From assembly GCA_029962745.1 (NCBI GenBank), contig CM057169.1:16466514-16530513 (forward strand): DNA of 64,000 nucleotides, written 5' to 3'. This stretch comes from Echinometra lucunter. Taxonomy: Eukaryota > Echinodermata > Echinoidea > Camarodonta > Echinometridae. Positions 1 to 11,303 of the stretch are shown here, in pieces. The position numbers and the translations under genes are program-made. The notes under the pieces were generated by a model. It ran no database searches and was not told the DNA's origin. It saw only the letters and a program-made list of their open reading frames with translations. Numbering within the stretch: the first letter of the stretch is position 1; every line of letters begins with the position of its first letter.

Positions 1-533
1 TTTCAGTCGTTTCAAGTGAAGCTTCCGTAATGTTCATCACAATGATCAGTCTTGACCGGTGCATTCATGTCCTACTACCCTTCAAACGTGGACTCCACCT
101 TTCTCCCAGAGGTGCTCGATGTTCTGAACTCGTCATCTGGCTCATTGCGATTCTTGTGAGCGTCCTACCAGTGATAATCCCAACGTACAATAAAGGCAAC
201 TTCTACGGACAGTCCGGAGTCTGTTTGGCCCTTCCTTTGACTGTTGATCGTCCTGCAGGATGGCATTACTCAATCTCCCTGTTCATCGGAGCCAACTTTG
301 TGGCCTTCCTCATCACCTTTCTATGTTACACCGCCATTTATATTACTTATCAACGGTCTAAGCAGATGATTACCAAGACTAGGAAAGGTGTCAAAGAGGA
401 GAAACGACTCAGTGAAGATATCAAATTGGCGTGGAAGATGTCACTGATTGTCGGGACGGATCTAGTCTGTTGGTTCCCGATCATCATAATGGGAATCCTG
501 TCAGCGGCAGGGAAACTTACAATTTCTGCTCAG
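1..533 (+). CDS. GPCR exon: TM3-TM6
   Basis: Frame starts at base 3 and stays open to CAG at 531-533, followed by donor GTATAT. Carries TM3 (partial), LDRC, TM4, the second extracellular loop with GVCLAL, TM5, a basic third intracellular loop, and TM6 with CWFP. Reading through the donor gives only a short non-homologous tail, so splicing here is preferred. Confidence 0.9.
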
Positions 534-3500
534 GTATATTCTTCAGTTATTATTCACCTCACAAATAAAAATTTCAGAGGCACAATGTTGGAACACTGGT
601 TCTCGACTTAAGCACAGGGGATGAGAGAAATAATCTTTTCCAGTAATAAACGCATTTCTCTTACGTCTTCAAGAATCCATTACTTCAAGAAGTTATGGAT
701 CACCCCAGTCATATGCCAGTGGGCAAGGCTAAGAGGCAGCAGAATTAAACAATAATTATGTTCTATGCTGTTATCGTAGCTTCAGTATGTACAAACTGCA
801 GTGATGATCTTCGTGCACTGAAATACCCAACTGTCTAAAAGACAGTAGAGGCTTTCTTGAAAGAAATTGCATTAAGGGTTAATGTTGACTTTTCTTTGTC
901 CACATTGGGCGATGTCGTAGGAGTAGTGAAATATAAATAGTCTGACAGTGAAAGTGCCCATTTTTTTTTCGTTCGACTCTTGTACGTACATCCTTATTGA
1001 CCTAAAGACCCTAAATTCCTCCTAATTTTTTATCATCCATCAGGGGCGGCGTAAAGGTATTTTGATTGGGGGGGGGCAAGATGACCCATTTGACGTTTTT
1101 AATGAACAAATAGGGGTATTATATGGTTGCAATTCCCAGGCCTCTCTTTTCCAACCATCTTCTTTCTTCTTTCTCCTCTTTTTCTTCTTTTTATCTTCTT
1201 TTTTTCCCTTTTTTTCATCACTTGAAAAGTCATAGGGGGCATTCGCCCCCTGCCCCCCGTAGCGCCGCCTCTGTCATCCATTACTTCCATCAGAGAGAAT
1301 CAACCTTTTTTATTTCCCTATTTAAAATCTTTCTTTCGAATGGCTGTACATTCTACTTGGACAGATCGCAATAGTTTGCATTTTTAAATTTTAAATATCT
1401 TTTGTTTGCCTTAATTATCTTGATAGGTGTATGCATGGACGGCTGTTTTCGTGCTACCCGTCAACTCCTCTCTCAATCCGTACCTCTACACACTCTCTAG
1501 TATGCGTGGAAAGAAACGGAGGTCTAGAAAATCTACTGAACGGAGCGTGACGGAAGAAAATAAATCAATGGGTATGCAGTGTTGTAGTGCAGTGTGATTT
1601 ATCATTCGGGGACAGGCCCGTATTAAACGAGAATGTGTTTGGGGTGGTGCAAAACTGCAAATAGTGAACCTTTCTAACGGAGCGAAGCGGCCGAGCAGGG
1701 GAGGATCTGGGGAGGATCTGGGAAGTGAACATAAAAATTAATCAAGGTGGGGGGCATCCAAGGGGAATTTGCATTTTTGGTGTTAATTCTAACCTATAAC
1801 AATTTCTATTCTCTTGCATTTGATTGTGCGCGTTTGGAGAATTTCATTCTTTTCAAGTCGACCTCTGCTCGTCTGCGTGGGATCGCTCGTTCAACCCCCC
1901 TGATCCTCACCCCTTACCCCTAATTAAGGGCCTGAGGGTGTTTCATAGAGCTGTTCGTAAGTTACGATCGACTTTACGCACGACTGGAGATACCTTCTTG
2001 TGCTACATGTAAATGAATGAGAATCTGATTAGCACCCAAGAAGGTATCACCAGTCGTTCATAAAGTCATTCGTAACTTACGAACAGCTTTATGGAACACC
2101 CCCCCCCCCCCCCGGGGTGGTAGACAGCCGGTTTTTGACGTGGAGCGATTTCAATTTCATAAGAGGAAAGGCTTTTATTTCTTCCTCTGTATGCCTGCTG
2201 CGACATCTAGTCTTTGTAAACTCAAAGACCGTTCAACCAAAATATTCATTTCCAAATATGCAGTATGATTTCCACACCCGTCTAACACTTGACAGATGAA
2301 CTTTGGACCCTTCTGTAGATTATATTACTTTGAAAAATAATTTATTTCTTCTCCAACAAAGATTTTTTTTTCAAACTGATTTAATGTTTCCTGTCCGCAT
2401 TTTATGAAATGCAGAGAGTACTTTCTTGGACGGTGATGGTCTTTCAACAGCTGCCCCTTTTACCACTCCGCCGCTCTCGGTTGCCTACCGTCTCGAGCGC
2501 TGGTTGGAAAAAGAATCGCGTGATTTGACCCGACAAGAGCTCAATATCATCAAGCTCGACGTTGGCCAATCACAAACTTCCTGGGGAAATAGTAACACCA
2601 TGGACGGGTGTTTCAAGAACATAGCCATTCAGCTGGTAAGAATAATACGTTATTGTATCATACTTAGTAACATACATGTTTTAATACACACCAAGAACAA
2701 AAGGTTCAATTTTGAACCCTTCAAATGAAACACTGCATGGGAGCTCCTCTATGGATACAAATTTACACCCAAAGAAGCATTATGCACCTTTAAGGGTGCA
2801 GGGTGAGCTACATTTTGCACCCTTAAGGGTGCTTTATAGGGAAGGTGCAAATTTATTTGAACCCTTTTGAATGCAAAACATTTCTGCACCCTTAAAGATG
2901 CATAGTTGCACATGGGCATTTCCGGGTGCAAACAAGTACAAAAGGGTGCATCTTTGCACCTTTTTCATGTAGGGTGCAAAATTGAACCTTTCGTTCTAAG
3001 TGTGTAGGGTTAGAGGATATCCGTTAAAATTATGTGGGTTGCACCATGCAGTAGATATTAAAGAGCAGATTCTTCCAATTCCTCACCCGTAAGATTTTTC
3101 ACAAAGCCAGGGTCACTTGTAAAAGCAGAGACTTAAAATGTACACAAATATCTGACTGTCACGCCATTTCCCAATTAAGGTAAAATGCATCAAATTCATA
3201 TCCTTGATTGTCCAGCATAAACGACTGTCGACTATCCTTACTTTGGTCATGTTGGTCTGTTTGAATGCACAATCTACTAACAGTCAAACAAACACAAAGC
3301 AAAAAAAAAAAAAAAAAAGAGAAGAAAATAAGAAAGAGAGAGGGAGATAGAGAAAAGGAGGAACTAACCACTTTATACAAGAGAAAGAAAGTGACAAATT
3401 AAAAGAAAGATGAAAACATATATCACTCAAGTGTATCAGTAGCATCGTTATTACTATCATAATTTCTGTTGATTTATTTTATACATAGAATGATGCTAAC

Positions 3501-3659
3501 CGAATTCAAAGGGCGTTTGTAGTATTGGACTCACCGGTAACGAATTCGGACCCATCGGTTGCCAAATCAGATCGGCCATGCAGTGATGAACCCGTCCGAG
3601 CAGACGGAAATATATCAAAAGTTATGAAAGTACTCGAAGAGATAAAAAATACGAAATAA
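1..3659 (+). CDS. GRL101/LGR-type rhodopsin-family GPCR, 3' half (partial at 5' end)
   Basis: Spliced CDS of four exons: 1-533, 1427-1571, 2415-2635 and 3489-3659, with intron phases 0, 1 and 0, GT-AG borders and stop TAA at 3657. About 355 residues are visible. They start in TM3 (SSEASV, then the DRY-equivalent LDRC) and continue through TM4, an extracellular loop with YGQSGVCLAL holding the conserved cysteine, TM5, TM6 with CWFP, and TM7 with NSSLNPYLY. About 130 residues of cytoplasmic tail follow and resemble no domain I recognise. The YGxSGVCLAL loop and the TM6 pattern are typical of the leucine-rich-repeat receptor group (LGR, relaxin receptor, snail GRL101); the closest look is GRL101. 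The ectodomain and TM1-2 lie outside the window, so the ligand-binding type is inferred. Bases 1-6 (TTTCAG) could themselves be a splice acceptor, so the first exon may begin at 7. Confidence 0.9.
1041..1273. mobile_element. hAT-like MITE in GPCR intron 1
   Basis: 233 bp flanked by a perfect 8-bp target duplication TCATCCAT (1033-1040 and 1274-1281). Ends are CAGGGGCGGCG and its near inverse CGCCGCCTCTG. An 8-bp duplication with CAGNGGCG ends is the hAT pattern. The inside is a G run and a long pyrimidine-rich stretch without coding capacity. Confidence 0.8.
1427..1571 (+). CDS. GPCR exon: TM7 and start of tail
   Basis: Acceptor TGATAG at 1421-1426. Encodes VYAWTAVFVLPVNSSLNPYLY, the canonical TM7 NSxxNPxxY signature, then a basic juxtamembrane stretch (GKKRRSRK). 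Ends in phase 1 at 1571 before GTATGC. Too short to stand out as an open reading frame, but the motif is unmistakable. Confidence 0.9.
1936..2101. mobile_element. MITE with long inverted repeats in GPCR intron 2
   Basis: Arms of about 70 bp. GGGTGTTTCATAGAGCTG at the left pairs with the inverse of CAGCTTTATGGAACACCC at the right, and the homology continues inwards through CGTAAGTTACGA and AAGGTATC. A C homopolymer follows directly. No target duplication is obvious. Confidence 0.7.
2415..2635 (+). CDS. GPCR exon: cytoplasmic tail
   Basis: Acceptor ATGCAG ends at 2414 and donor GTAAGA begins at 2636. Joined in phase 1 to the TM7 exon, it gives 74 residues of polar tail, including YRLERWLEKESRD and MDGCFKNIAIQL. 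Frame and borders agree with both neighbouring exons. Confidence 0.82.
2687..3004. mobile_element. TA-flanked MITE in GPCR intron 3
   Basis: 318 bp bounded by TA (2685-2686, 3005-3006), with inverted ends of about 30 bp (CACACCAAGAACAAAAGG on the left; the inverse near 2975-3004). The interior is full of palindromic GGGTGCA/TGCACCC motifs. The TA duplication suggests a Tc1/mariner-type non-autonomous element. Confidence 0.7.
3489..3659 (+). CDS. GPCR terminal exon
   Basis: Acceptor ATACATAG, phase 0. Encodes 56 residues, Ser/Asp-rich and then a Lys-rich end (KVMKVLEEIKNTK), followed by TAA at 3657-3659. I see no clean AATAAA in the next 300 bases, so the transcript end is not defined. Confidence 0.8.
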   Translation, partial: NDANRIQRAFVVLDSPVTNSDPSVAKSDRPCSDEPVRADGNISKVMKVLEEIKNTK

Positions 3660-4541
3660 GCTTTGAATACAAAGAGAATATTCGCATTTTAAGAAGATCC
3701 CTTATATTGAAGAAAACTGTCAGTTTGATCGAGGTCATGTCTGGTTAAATATTGGGGTTTTTTTCTTGTCGTGTAGGAGTACCCTTGATTTTATAATAGT
3801 TTGTCATTAAGTTAAGGCATTTGTTCTTTGTTTTAAAGGATACTTTGATTCAGGAAAATGTTCGATGTTGTATAAATGTAGGACGTATTTGTTTCTCGAA
3901 AGCACTGAAATGATAAACATAACTGCTCCTTGAGTAAATCTTCGTTTTCGTATTCATTTACTCGCCATTTTTCCCATAAAAATCATACAAATCAAGCATA
4001 TTAATTTTGCTTGGTTTGTGTGTTTATTTATGAATTAGAAGAGCCAATACGAATACCAAAAACAAATACCAACCCCCCCCCCCCCAAAAAAAAAAAAACA
4101 CTAGCAGATACAATGATGATGATGACGACGATGATGATTATGATTATGATCAATGATGATGATGATATAATGGTGATGATGGTGATTTATGTCTTTTTGT
4201 CTTTTGTTGTATGGATACCGATAAGGTCACGCAAAAATCAGATAAAGTATTTTTGTATCTCCTAAACTGCTCTTACTACAATCAAAACGAACAAAACTAG
4301 TCTTTGAATATTGATCCTATATTATTCACTGTTTTAAGAGATGCTAAATTCATATTAAATGGCTGTCTTTTTGTTTTCTTTTTGCTTTATAGTTGGAGGT
4401 CGATTGTTTGTTTGATTGATTGGGTAATTGAATGTGCAATTCCTTTTTTATCACTGGTCTAGTGCTCATAATTACCAGAATTATTATCCGACTCTGGCTT
4501 TCATGGCTTTTATGTCTAAAGATAAACAAAAAAACAGATGC
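3660..4541. other. Intergenic, AT-rich, with C/A run and GAT microsatellite
   Basis: Nothing coding is supported. It holds a C run and then an A run at 4074-4099 and an imperfect GAT/GAC repeat at about 4110-4190. The short open frames here are made of these repeats. Confidence 0.7.
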
Positions 4542-4549
4542 ATTGTAGA

Positions 4550-6105
4550 CAGGGGCGTAACAGGTACCTGTCATCAGGGGGGGGGGGGGGGCAGAGCCCA
4601 AAATTTCCCGGTAACTAGTCTATGTCTAGAATCTGTGGCGTAGCTGGGACTACATATTAGGAGGACGGTAGTGCTCCACTGGCGTAAATGCAATATGAGG
4701 AGTGGGGGATGAAAAACGATTTTTTTCCCTCTCACACACATTTTGGTATCTATTTTGCGAGCGAGCGGAGCAAGCGAGCAGAAAATAACCACTTTTCCTG
4801 CTTTGAATCGAATTTTTCAAATGAAAATTCTAAAATATGACGAAAGAGCGAAGCGAGCGAGCCAAAAATAACTACTTTTCTCGATTTTGATTGCATTTTC
4901 GGATGGAAATCCTAAGATTTTGATGAGCGAGCGAAGCGAGCGAGCGAGCCAAAAATAACCACTTTTTTGTTTTTAATAGCACTTTCAAGTAGAAATTCTA
5001 AAATATAGTTGTTTATGATAGATATTTAGAATTTTTACTAACTGATAATATATATATTTTCTTCCTTAAAAAGTGTGTCTGCATGGGGGGGGGGGGAGGA
5101 ATTTGTACACACCATACCCCCTCTCCCCCAAGTGGGGGTGATAGATCCTCCATTCCACCCCGGGAATTTACGCCAATGTAGTGCTCCCTAGAGGGTAGGG
5201 TGCAGGGAGAGAGGACTTTCCCCCCTCCCGCGCGAAGCGCGGAAGCTCCGACGCTTTTTTGAATTGTTAGTTGTCGGTAATTAAGTCTATCTTATGCGGC
5301 GTAACTAGGATTTCTCTGCCTGTTATCGGGGGGGGGGGGGGAGGGGGCATACGCATAGCCAAAAATTTCCCGGTAATTAAGTCTAGAATCAGTGGTGCAG
5401 CTAGGATTTCATTTTAGGAGGACGATAGTGCAAAGCGCGCTCCCTAGGCATGCTAGGGGGAGGGTGCAGGGAGAGGGGAGTTTCCCCCCTCCCGCGCGAA
5501 GCGCGGAAGCTCTGAGTTTTCTTTGAATTGTTCGTTGTCTGTTCCCGGTCTCTTACACTTTCTGCCTGTTATCGGGGGGGGGGGGGGGGGGGCAGAGCCG
5601 AAAATTTCCCGGTAACTAAGTCTAGAAATAGAATATGCGGAGGTGAGCCCGCACCGCGAGTTGCTTGTTGCGAAGCCCTTAGCAAGTGGGGCCCAGGGTT
5701 TCTGGCTTAGGGCCCCTGATGGATGTCTACAGGGAAAGCCACTCCGGGGGTCCAGGGAGTGCAGCCCCTGGAAACTCCGGGGTTTTGGTACTAAAATTTC
5801 CCTCATTTCTTTTGTTTCCCTTTATTTTCTTCTTTTTTCCCCTTTCCCTCTTTTCCCTCTCTCTCTTCTTCTTTCTCCCCTTCTCTTTTTTCTTTCCCTT
5901 TCTCCTTCTTCTTTTCCCTTTAAATTCTCCTTCTTTCTTTCCCTTTCTCCTTCTTTCTTTTCCTTTCTCCTTTATTTCTTTTCCTTTCTTCTTCTTCCTT
6001 TCCCTCCCTTTCATTTTTCCCGTTGGTTTGGTGGATTTTCCCGCTGAAATCCTTCAGGGGAAGGGGGGCAGAATGCCCCCCTGCCCCCCGGCTGTTACGC
6101 CACTG
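4550..6105. mobile_element. Non-autonomous hAT-like element, 1556 bp
   Basis: Perfect 8-bp target duplication ATTGTAGA (4542-4549 and 6106-6113). Termini are CAGGGGCGTAACAG and CTGTTACGCCACTG, a 14-bp inverted repeat with one mismatch. Inside are several repeats of a CCCGGTAACTA...GGCGTAGCTAGG module with G homopolymers (about 4579, 5328 and 5574-5592), a 5810-6020 pyrimidine tract, and a nested second element. No transposase frame is visible. Confidence 0.8.
4677..5178. mobile_element. hAT-like element nested in the 4550-6105 element
   Basis: 502 bp with perfect 8-bp duplication TAGTGCTC (4669-4676 and 5179-5186) and inverted ends CACTGGCGTAAAT / ATTTACGCCAATG. The centre has three copies of an about 85-bp unit containing GCGAGCGAAGCGAGC followed by CAAAAATAACCACTT. 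The same family recurs at about 52683-53070 and 63352-63730. Confidence 0.78.
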
Positions 6106-6113
6106 ATTGTAGA

Positions 6114-6898
6114 CATGATAGAGTTTTCACGATTTCAGCATTCTAATATACACTATAAATCTGTGTAACTTGCTACTGAAGACAAGTTTTATGAAACTGG
6201 GCCCTATATAAAAAGTATTTCACTGAATGATAAGCGTCATGTTTTTATTATAATTTTGCTTATAAATGAAAGGCGCAAATAAGCATTTCTAAACCTGCAA
6301 AAATATAGCTTACAAGTTAGTTACAACTTGTTTTACATGTTTTACATTGGCAAAATGAGGATATGGGGAGGGAGGGATTGAAAACTTTAATATGATTGAC
6401 AGCACACCTTAACGAATCCTGACCTTATATAAATCAATAACGGTTATGATAACCCAAAGCCCTTATAGCATTTCCATGAGCTTAACAAATCACAATTTGA
6501 TCTATACCTGTTTGGAGAATCTTACGCATGGGTTATTTTTGAAAACAGACCTTGAGGCAATGGAATACAAATGAATGATTTATTTAGTAATTTAAAATGC
6601 CGGCAAAATAATGTCTGAAAACCAAGGTCAGTAGATATGATTCTTTAATGATTTAATAAGTAATGACTGATAATTATGTATACTAATTTCTTTAAGTGAT
6701 TCATCATTTAAAAGTTTATACCTTGCTTTTCATGTATTGTGTGGTATGGTAATAAATAATATGTACATGTTTAAAAAGGAAAACTCTGAATCTTGTTTCA
6801 TTTCATGAGTTCCATGGTATAATTATGTTTCTGTGCATCGTTTGTCCACAATTCATGTGAACCTGTACATCCATGTCATATTTGAAAAGAAAATCATT
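6114..6898. other. Intergenic, AT-rich, no feature seen
   Basis: Unique-looking AT-rich DNA. A solo GAAACTGGGCCCTATATAAAAAG at about 6192 resembles one end of the 12928-13090 MITE family. No gene support. Confidence 0.5.
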
Positions 6899-6900
6899 TA

Positions 6901-7779
6901 CACCGCTCTAAAAACAAATCTAGTCAAATTTGACAGACTAGTACTTCCAGTCAAAAGTGACACATTTCCAGTCAAAATGAATAGATCAAATACTGCTTTC
7001 ACACCAAGGTACGATCGCTGCGAGCGGTCGCTGCGACCAATGAAATCATAATGTGAAAGCATTTCATCGGTCGCTGCGACCGATCGTTTTGGTCAAAAAC
7101 GATCGGTCGCTGAGTACGGTCGGTGAGGTACTTCAGCGACCGATCGCGACCGATGCAAGCTAGATGTGAAAGCACATCGTACTCAGCGACCGATCGAAAT
7201 GCAATGACCCCCCATACATGCCTACGCACTATCTCTACTTCTGCTTCCGGCTAGGTCAGCTATACAGCGACCGATCGCTCTGGGCCTGACCAAATTTTGA
7301 CGGAGGTGTGAAAGCACGTCCGATCGGTCGCTGGGTACGGTCGCAGCGACCGGTCGCAGCGACCGTACCTTGATGTGAAAGCAGTAATAGTAAAATAATT
7401 TGACTAGTCTACCGGATCATATAGGCACCAACATTTACTGACTTGATTGTATTGAAATTAACTAGAATTTTGGTAAAAGTTTGGTTAATTTTTACTAGAA
7501 TTCTGGTAATTTTCATTAAAATTTAGTCACATTTGACTAGAGAAGAGTAAGTGCCTGTGGGATCCGTGTTCTAGTCAAGGATAAGTTACTAGAATTCTGG
7601 TCATTTGTACTAGAATTGTGTCCATTTTGACTGGAAATGGTGTTCGTTCTTTGTTAAATTGCATAGATTTCTGGTCATTTTGACAAGAATCTAGTCAAAT
7701 CTGACTAGAAAAAGAGTATCAAAAAGTGCCCATGTGATCCGGTAATCTAGTCAAATCTGACTAGTTTCTTTTTAGAGTG
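6901..7779. mobile_element. TA-flanked element with CTAGTCA-rich interior, interrupted by another MITE
   Basis: TA at 6899-6900 and 7780-7781. Inverted ends are CACCGCTCTAAAAAC and the inverse of TTTTTAGAGTG, continuing into CTAGTCAAAT. The interior is a degenerate array of TAGTCAAATTTGACTAG and ACTAGAATTCTGGT motifs. It is split by the element at 6993-7384. Confidence 0.65.
6993..7384. mobile_element. GGTCGCTGCGACC-rich MITE, copy 1
   Basis: 392 bp flanked by TA (6991-6992, 7385-7386), with ends CTGCTTTCACACC and the inverse GATGTGAAAGCAG. It is filled with nested palindromes built on GGTCGCTGCGACC and CGATCGGTCGCTG, with internal TTTCACA modules. A second copy in opposite orientation lies at 58639-59027, inside the 3' end of an Ig-type gene. 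Confidence 0.85.
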
Positions 7780-7781
7780 TA

Positions 7782-8540
7782 ATTTCCAGCTTCGTGAAAG
7801 AAATTAGCTGCATATGTGCGCGCCCCATTAATGAGTTCCAATTTATTTTTGGAGCACTGACAAAAGTGGTGTACTTTAACTGTTAGAAAAGTGTTTTGAC
7901 TTGTCATATTCATAAGCTTCCGACAGGAGTTCATGAAATGCATGGAGGAATCAACAGACTGATAAATCAACTCGTCCTCTTGCAGCGATCAGTTTCACGT
8001 TTGGTCGAGTTGTATGAAGGACGAGTGTAAAAATCGCATGGCTCTAACGCTTCACTTCGTCCATTTAAAACTCGCTGCATTTTTCGTGACCACATGTTGT
8101 ATCGATCCGACCCTGCAGACACGGACGAGTATGAGCCTACAACAATATTCATCCTTTGCCCTCTGGAAGAATTTTGCCAAACGACCTCTAGTGTTAATAC
8201 TAAGGTGAAGAAGATACACTATAGGCCTGCACATACATTACAAATTTACAATCATCCAACTGTTTCCTGTAACTGGGAGGCGAAAAAAATTTGCACGTCT
8301 TAGTCGTTGGACGATTTGGCAGCGTAAAAAATTGTGACGCGAATTCCAACTTTAGATTCCAACCTATGATTCATGCCTCATGTGACAATGTAATGAATAA
8401 ACGCTGATAAAGCTTTCAGAAATAAAATAATTGAGATTAACCACGTGGAGACGGCAATTAGGGTAAAGGCAGAGGTATGGCTGAAGACCGGTATGTGAAA
8501 TATTGACCCTCCACTCCCAAATACAAAATGAAATGGATGA
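7782..8540. other. Intergenic, no gene recognised
   Basis: Mixed-composition DNA. Overlapping short open frames on both strands between 7967 and 8303 have no start context, splice logic or recognisable motifs, so I do not call a gene. Confidence 0.5.
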
Positions 8541-8555
8541 ATATAAAGACAGTGG

Positions 8556-8662
<107 letters not shown>

Positions 8663-8754
8663 GAGAAAGTAATTTTGATGATGGTAACGATAATGATGAC
8701 GACGACGATGATGATGGTAATATATCATATGAACAAGGATGATCATCGATAGAA

Positions 8755-8804
8755 AATGATGGTGATGATGATGGTATGATGGTGATGATGATGGTATGAT
8801 GATA

Positions 8805-8842
<38 letters not shown>

Positions 8843-8862
8843 AATGATGATGATGATGATCT
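8755..8862. repeat. (GAT)n microsatellite
   Basis: GAT/GGT trinucleotide repeat, longest pure run at about 8806-8840. Confidence 0.95.
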
Positions 8863-8882
8863 GGGGAGCTTTTCATTGATAG

Positions 8883-8984
8883 TCTTGTCAGTGATTTTCA
8901 CTGACAACTGTTATAAGCTACTGAAATCCTTGCATCTCAATGGCTGAGAGCAACTTTGTCAGTGAAAATCACTGAAAAGTCTCT
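8883..8984. repeat. Short hairpin repeat
   Basis: TTGTCAGTGATTTTCACTGA near 8885 and its inverse TTGTCAGTGAAAATCACTGA near 8957 form a stem around a loop of about 50 bp. Small MITE-like relic. Confidence 0.6.
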
Positions 8985-9984
8985 TCATGAAACACTCCCA
9001 CGAACTCATGATGCGCAACATTTACTGATGCAACTATTCAGTTTTTCTATGAAGCATCGTATCTCCGCTATTCCGCTATCAAGATGCCACGCCCACACGC
9101 CCACTTATAAAGCGCCACAGCCAAAAATGTTGGACTCCTCTTTGTCACTGATCTGCCAAAGTATAGACCCGTTCGGTTCGGTGCTGTTTTTTATGTCTAT
9201 TTCAAACATAAATCGGGGGGGGGGGGGGGGGGGGGGTTTCAAGTATGCCAAACAATTTATCACTCTTAAATGTACTAGCACAGCAAATTGAATGCACCTG
9301 ACTTATTGCATAAGCCCTTTGAATCATCTTATATTTTTATTTTGGCCGACAAAATCCTAACAGCGCTTAAAAACGAATAGGTGTATAATAGGAGAGAATC
9401 ATGGATCCAGATCATGGGTGTCGATTTGTATTCGTGGTTTGGGGATGTCTGACTATGTCGAATATGCTCGACCTCGGCGAAAAAAAAAATAATAAAAATG
9501 AAAATAAATAGCCCCTCCTCTGCTGACCAATGGCGATTTGAAGATCTAACTGTAAATGAGATAGGGCGGTGGGGCGCTACGTGAGGTAGTTACTGGCAGT
9601 AAAACAAAACTTATTGTAAATGTAAAGCAAATAAAACATAAACAAAACAACTGCGATACAACAACAACAACACAAAATGCAACAACAACGACAACACGTT
9701 CAGTGGTGTAGGCTAGGTCACGTAAATGGTAGTACCCACAACAAAAAAAAAACAAAAAAAAAAAAAAAGACGTCTTAGTTCTGTGGTAGTACATGTACCT
9801 CATTCGAAACCAACATGCGACCCCGGGGGGTGCGCTAGCTAGCGGGTGTCCTTTTTTATCAATCAAGTCCGTCGGAGTGGACCGTGAGAATCAGTCTCGA
9901 AAAAATGCAAAACTGACAAGTATACATAGGCCTACACCGTTGGTGCATGCATTCTTAGCAGTCAGGTAAAATAAGTTAACACTA
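8985..9984. other. Intergenic with G22 run and CAA/A-rich tracts
   Basis: A run of 22 G at 9215-9236, CAA-rich repeats at about 9650-9695 and A-rich tracts at 9480 and 9740-9770. No coding support. Confidence 0.7.
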
Positions 9985-10155
9985 AACTAAATGAATAAAT
10001 AAATAAGTAAATAAATAAGTAAGTAAATAATAAATAAATAAATAAATAAATAAGTAAATAAATAAATAAATAAATAAATAAAGAAAGAAAGAAAGAAAGA
10101 AAGAAATAAAGAAATAAATAAATATATAAATATATAAGTAAATAAATAAAATAAA
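9985..10155. repeat. (AAAT)n / (AAAG)n tetranucleotide repeat
   Basis: About 170 bases of AAAT and AAGT units, with an AAAG block at about 10080-10110. Confidence 0.95.
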
Positions 10156-10428
10156 AGCAACCCCAAAACGACAAAATAAGGATGTGGTGAAAAAAGAAGA
10201 AAGAATTAACTCAAGATGGTAGGTCGGGCTAGAGCCCTTTATTACAGTGTTTGGCCGACTGGGCTCCAGTAGTAAGGCGCAGCATGCGGCGCATATTGCT
10301 TTGTTAGGCAAGCACAATACACAAGAACCAACGCCTAATATCCTGCAATATCGCCCCCTCTATTCATTCATCATGGAGAACTTAGGAGGGTAGGGGGTAT
10401 CCCCCACCTATGTCCTCTAGGGGTCTAG

Positions 10429-10699
10429 CATGGCCGTACGTAGCGGGGGGGGGGGGCAGGCGGCAGTTGCCCCCCCCCCCCAGAAATTTTGAAAACTTAC
10501 ATTTTTTTACTGAAATTTTTCACAAAATCCATGAAAAGTGTGCAGCAAATCGTTCAATTTTTCTTTTAGAAATGCAAAAGTGCCCTCGTGACCAGCTCAG
10601 TTGCTTAATCGCTCCCTCGCTTTTGAGCTTCTTCGAAAATTTTTACGCATCTTGCCCCCCCCCCCCCCCCCCGAAAAAAATTTTCTGCGTACGGCCTTG
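10429..10699. mobile_element. Probable hAT-like MITE
   Basis: Inverted ends CATGGCCGTACGTAGC and CTGCGTACGGCCTTG, flanked by GGGTCTAG (10421-10428) and GGGTCTTG (10700-10707), an 8-bp duplication with one mismatch. G and C runs lie just inside the ends. Confidence 0.6.
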
Positions 10700-10707
10700 G
10701 GGTCTTG

Positions 10708-11290
10708 TAGATTGCTTTGAACATTAAATTTTTCACAAAGCCTTGAATCTGGCCTAAATTAGCCAATCTGTAGCAGCTACAGCACAGGGACTTATGAGAA
10801 TCAGCCAGTAGTCTTGGGTTTAGACCTTGATTATATCAAACATTACTTATTTTTATCGAGGGACCTAGATCGCGATGGGTGCAGTGCAAGTGTAATGGCT
10901 GAACCTTTGATCAGTGCTCAGTGCCTGCATGCAGGGAACACGTGTATCCAGAATATGTCTGTGCAGCAGACACAACATACACGTAACTTTTAAATTATAG
11001 GGACGAATCCATGGTTAATTGGAGGGGTGTGGTGTTTTGGGAAGAGATTCACAGTTTAATTAAATAACAACATAGAGACAAGTATTTTGAATTATTGATT
11101 AAATAGGATACTTATCAAATCATAAGTATATATGAATGCATGATGATTATTCAAATGAAAAACAGACTGATTTTGAGAGTATTATAATATCAGGTTAACT
11201 CCCTGCATACTTGGGATTCCTAGTATTGTGCAAATCAAACTGGTTGACCCACCCCACGTATACCACTGCTGTAATTTATCTGGATTAATC
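10708..11290. other. Upstream region of glycogenin
   Basis: AT-rich, non-coding. Any promoter and 5' UTR of the glycogenin gene should lie here, but I see no convincing TATA box or initiator and cannot place the transcription start. Confidence 0.4.
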
Positions 11291-11303
11291 ATGTCTGGAA
11301 AAG
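11291..11303 (+). CDS. GYG: Glycogenin exon 1 (start codon, MSGK)
   Basis: ATGTCTGGAAAAG followed by donor GTGAGA. Ends in phase 1, exactly what exon 2 needs to give [13 protein letters not shown]. Only 13 coding bases. The position rests on frame compatibility and homology at the junction; a different 5' exon cannot be excluded. Confidence 0.75.

Noticed and set aside
5453..6168. Phe/Leu/Ser-rich and Lys/Arg/Glu-rich frames over 5640-6050
   Set aside because: Polypyrimidine tract inside a hAT-like element; no conserved protein feature.
9546..9866. Minus-strand 106-codon frame
   Set aside because: Val/Phe runs come from CAA and A-rich simple repeats.
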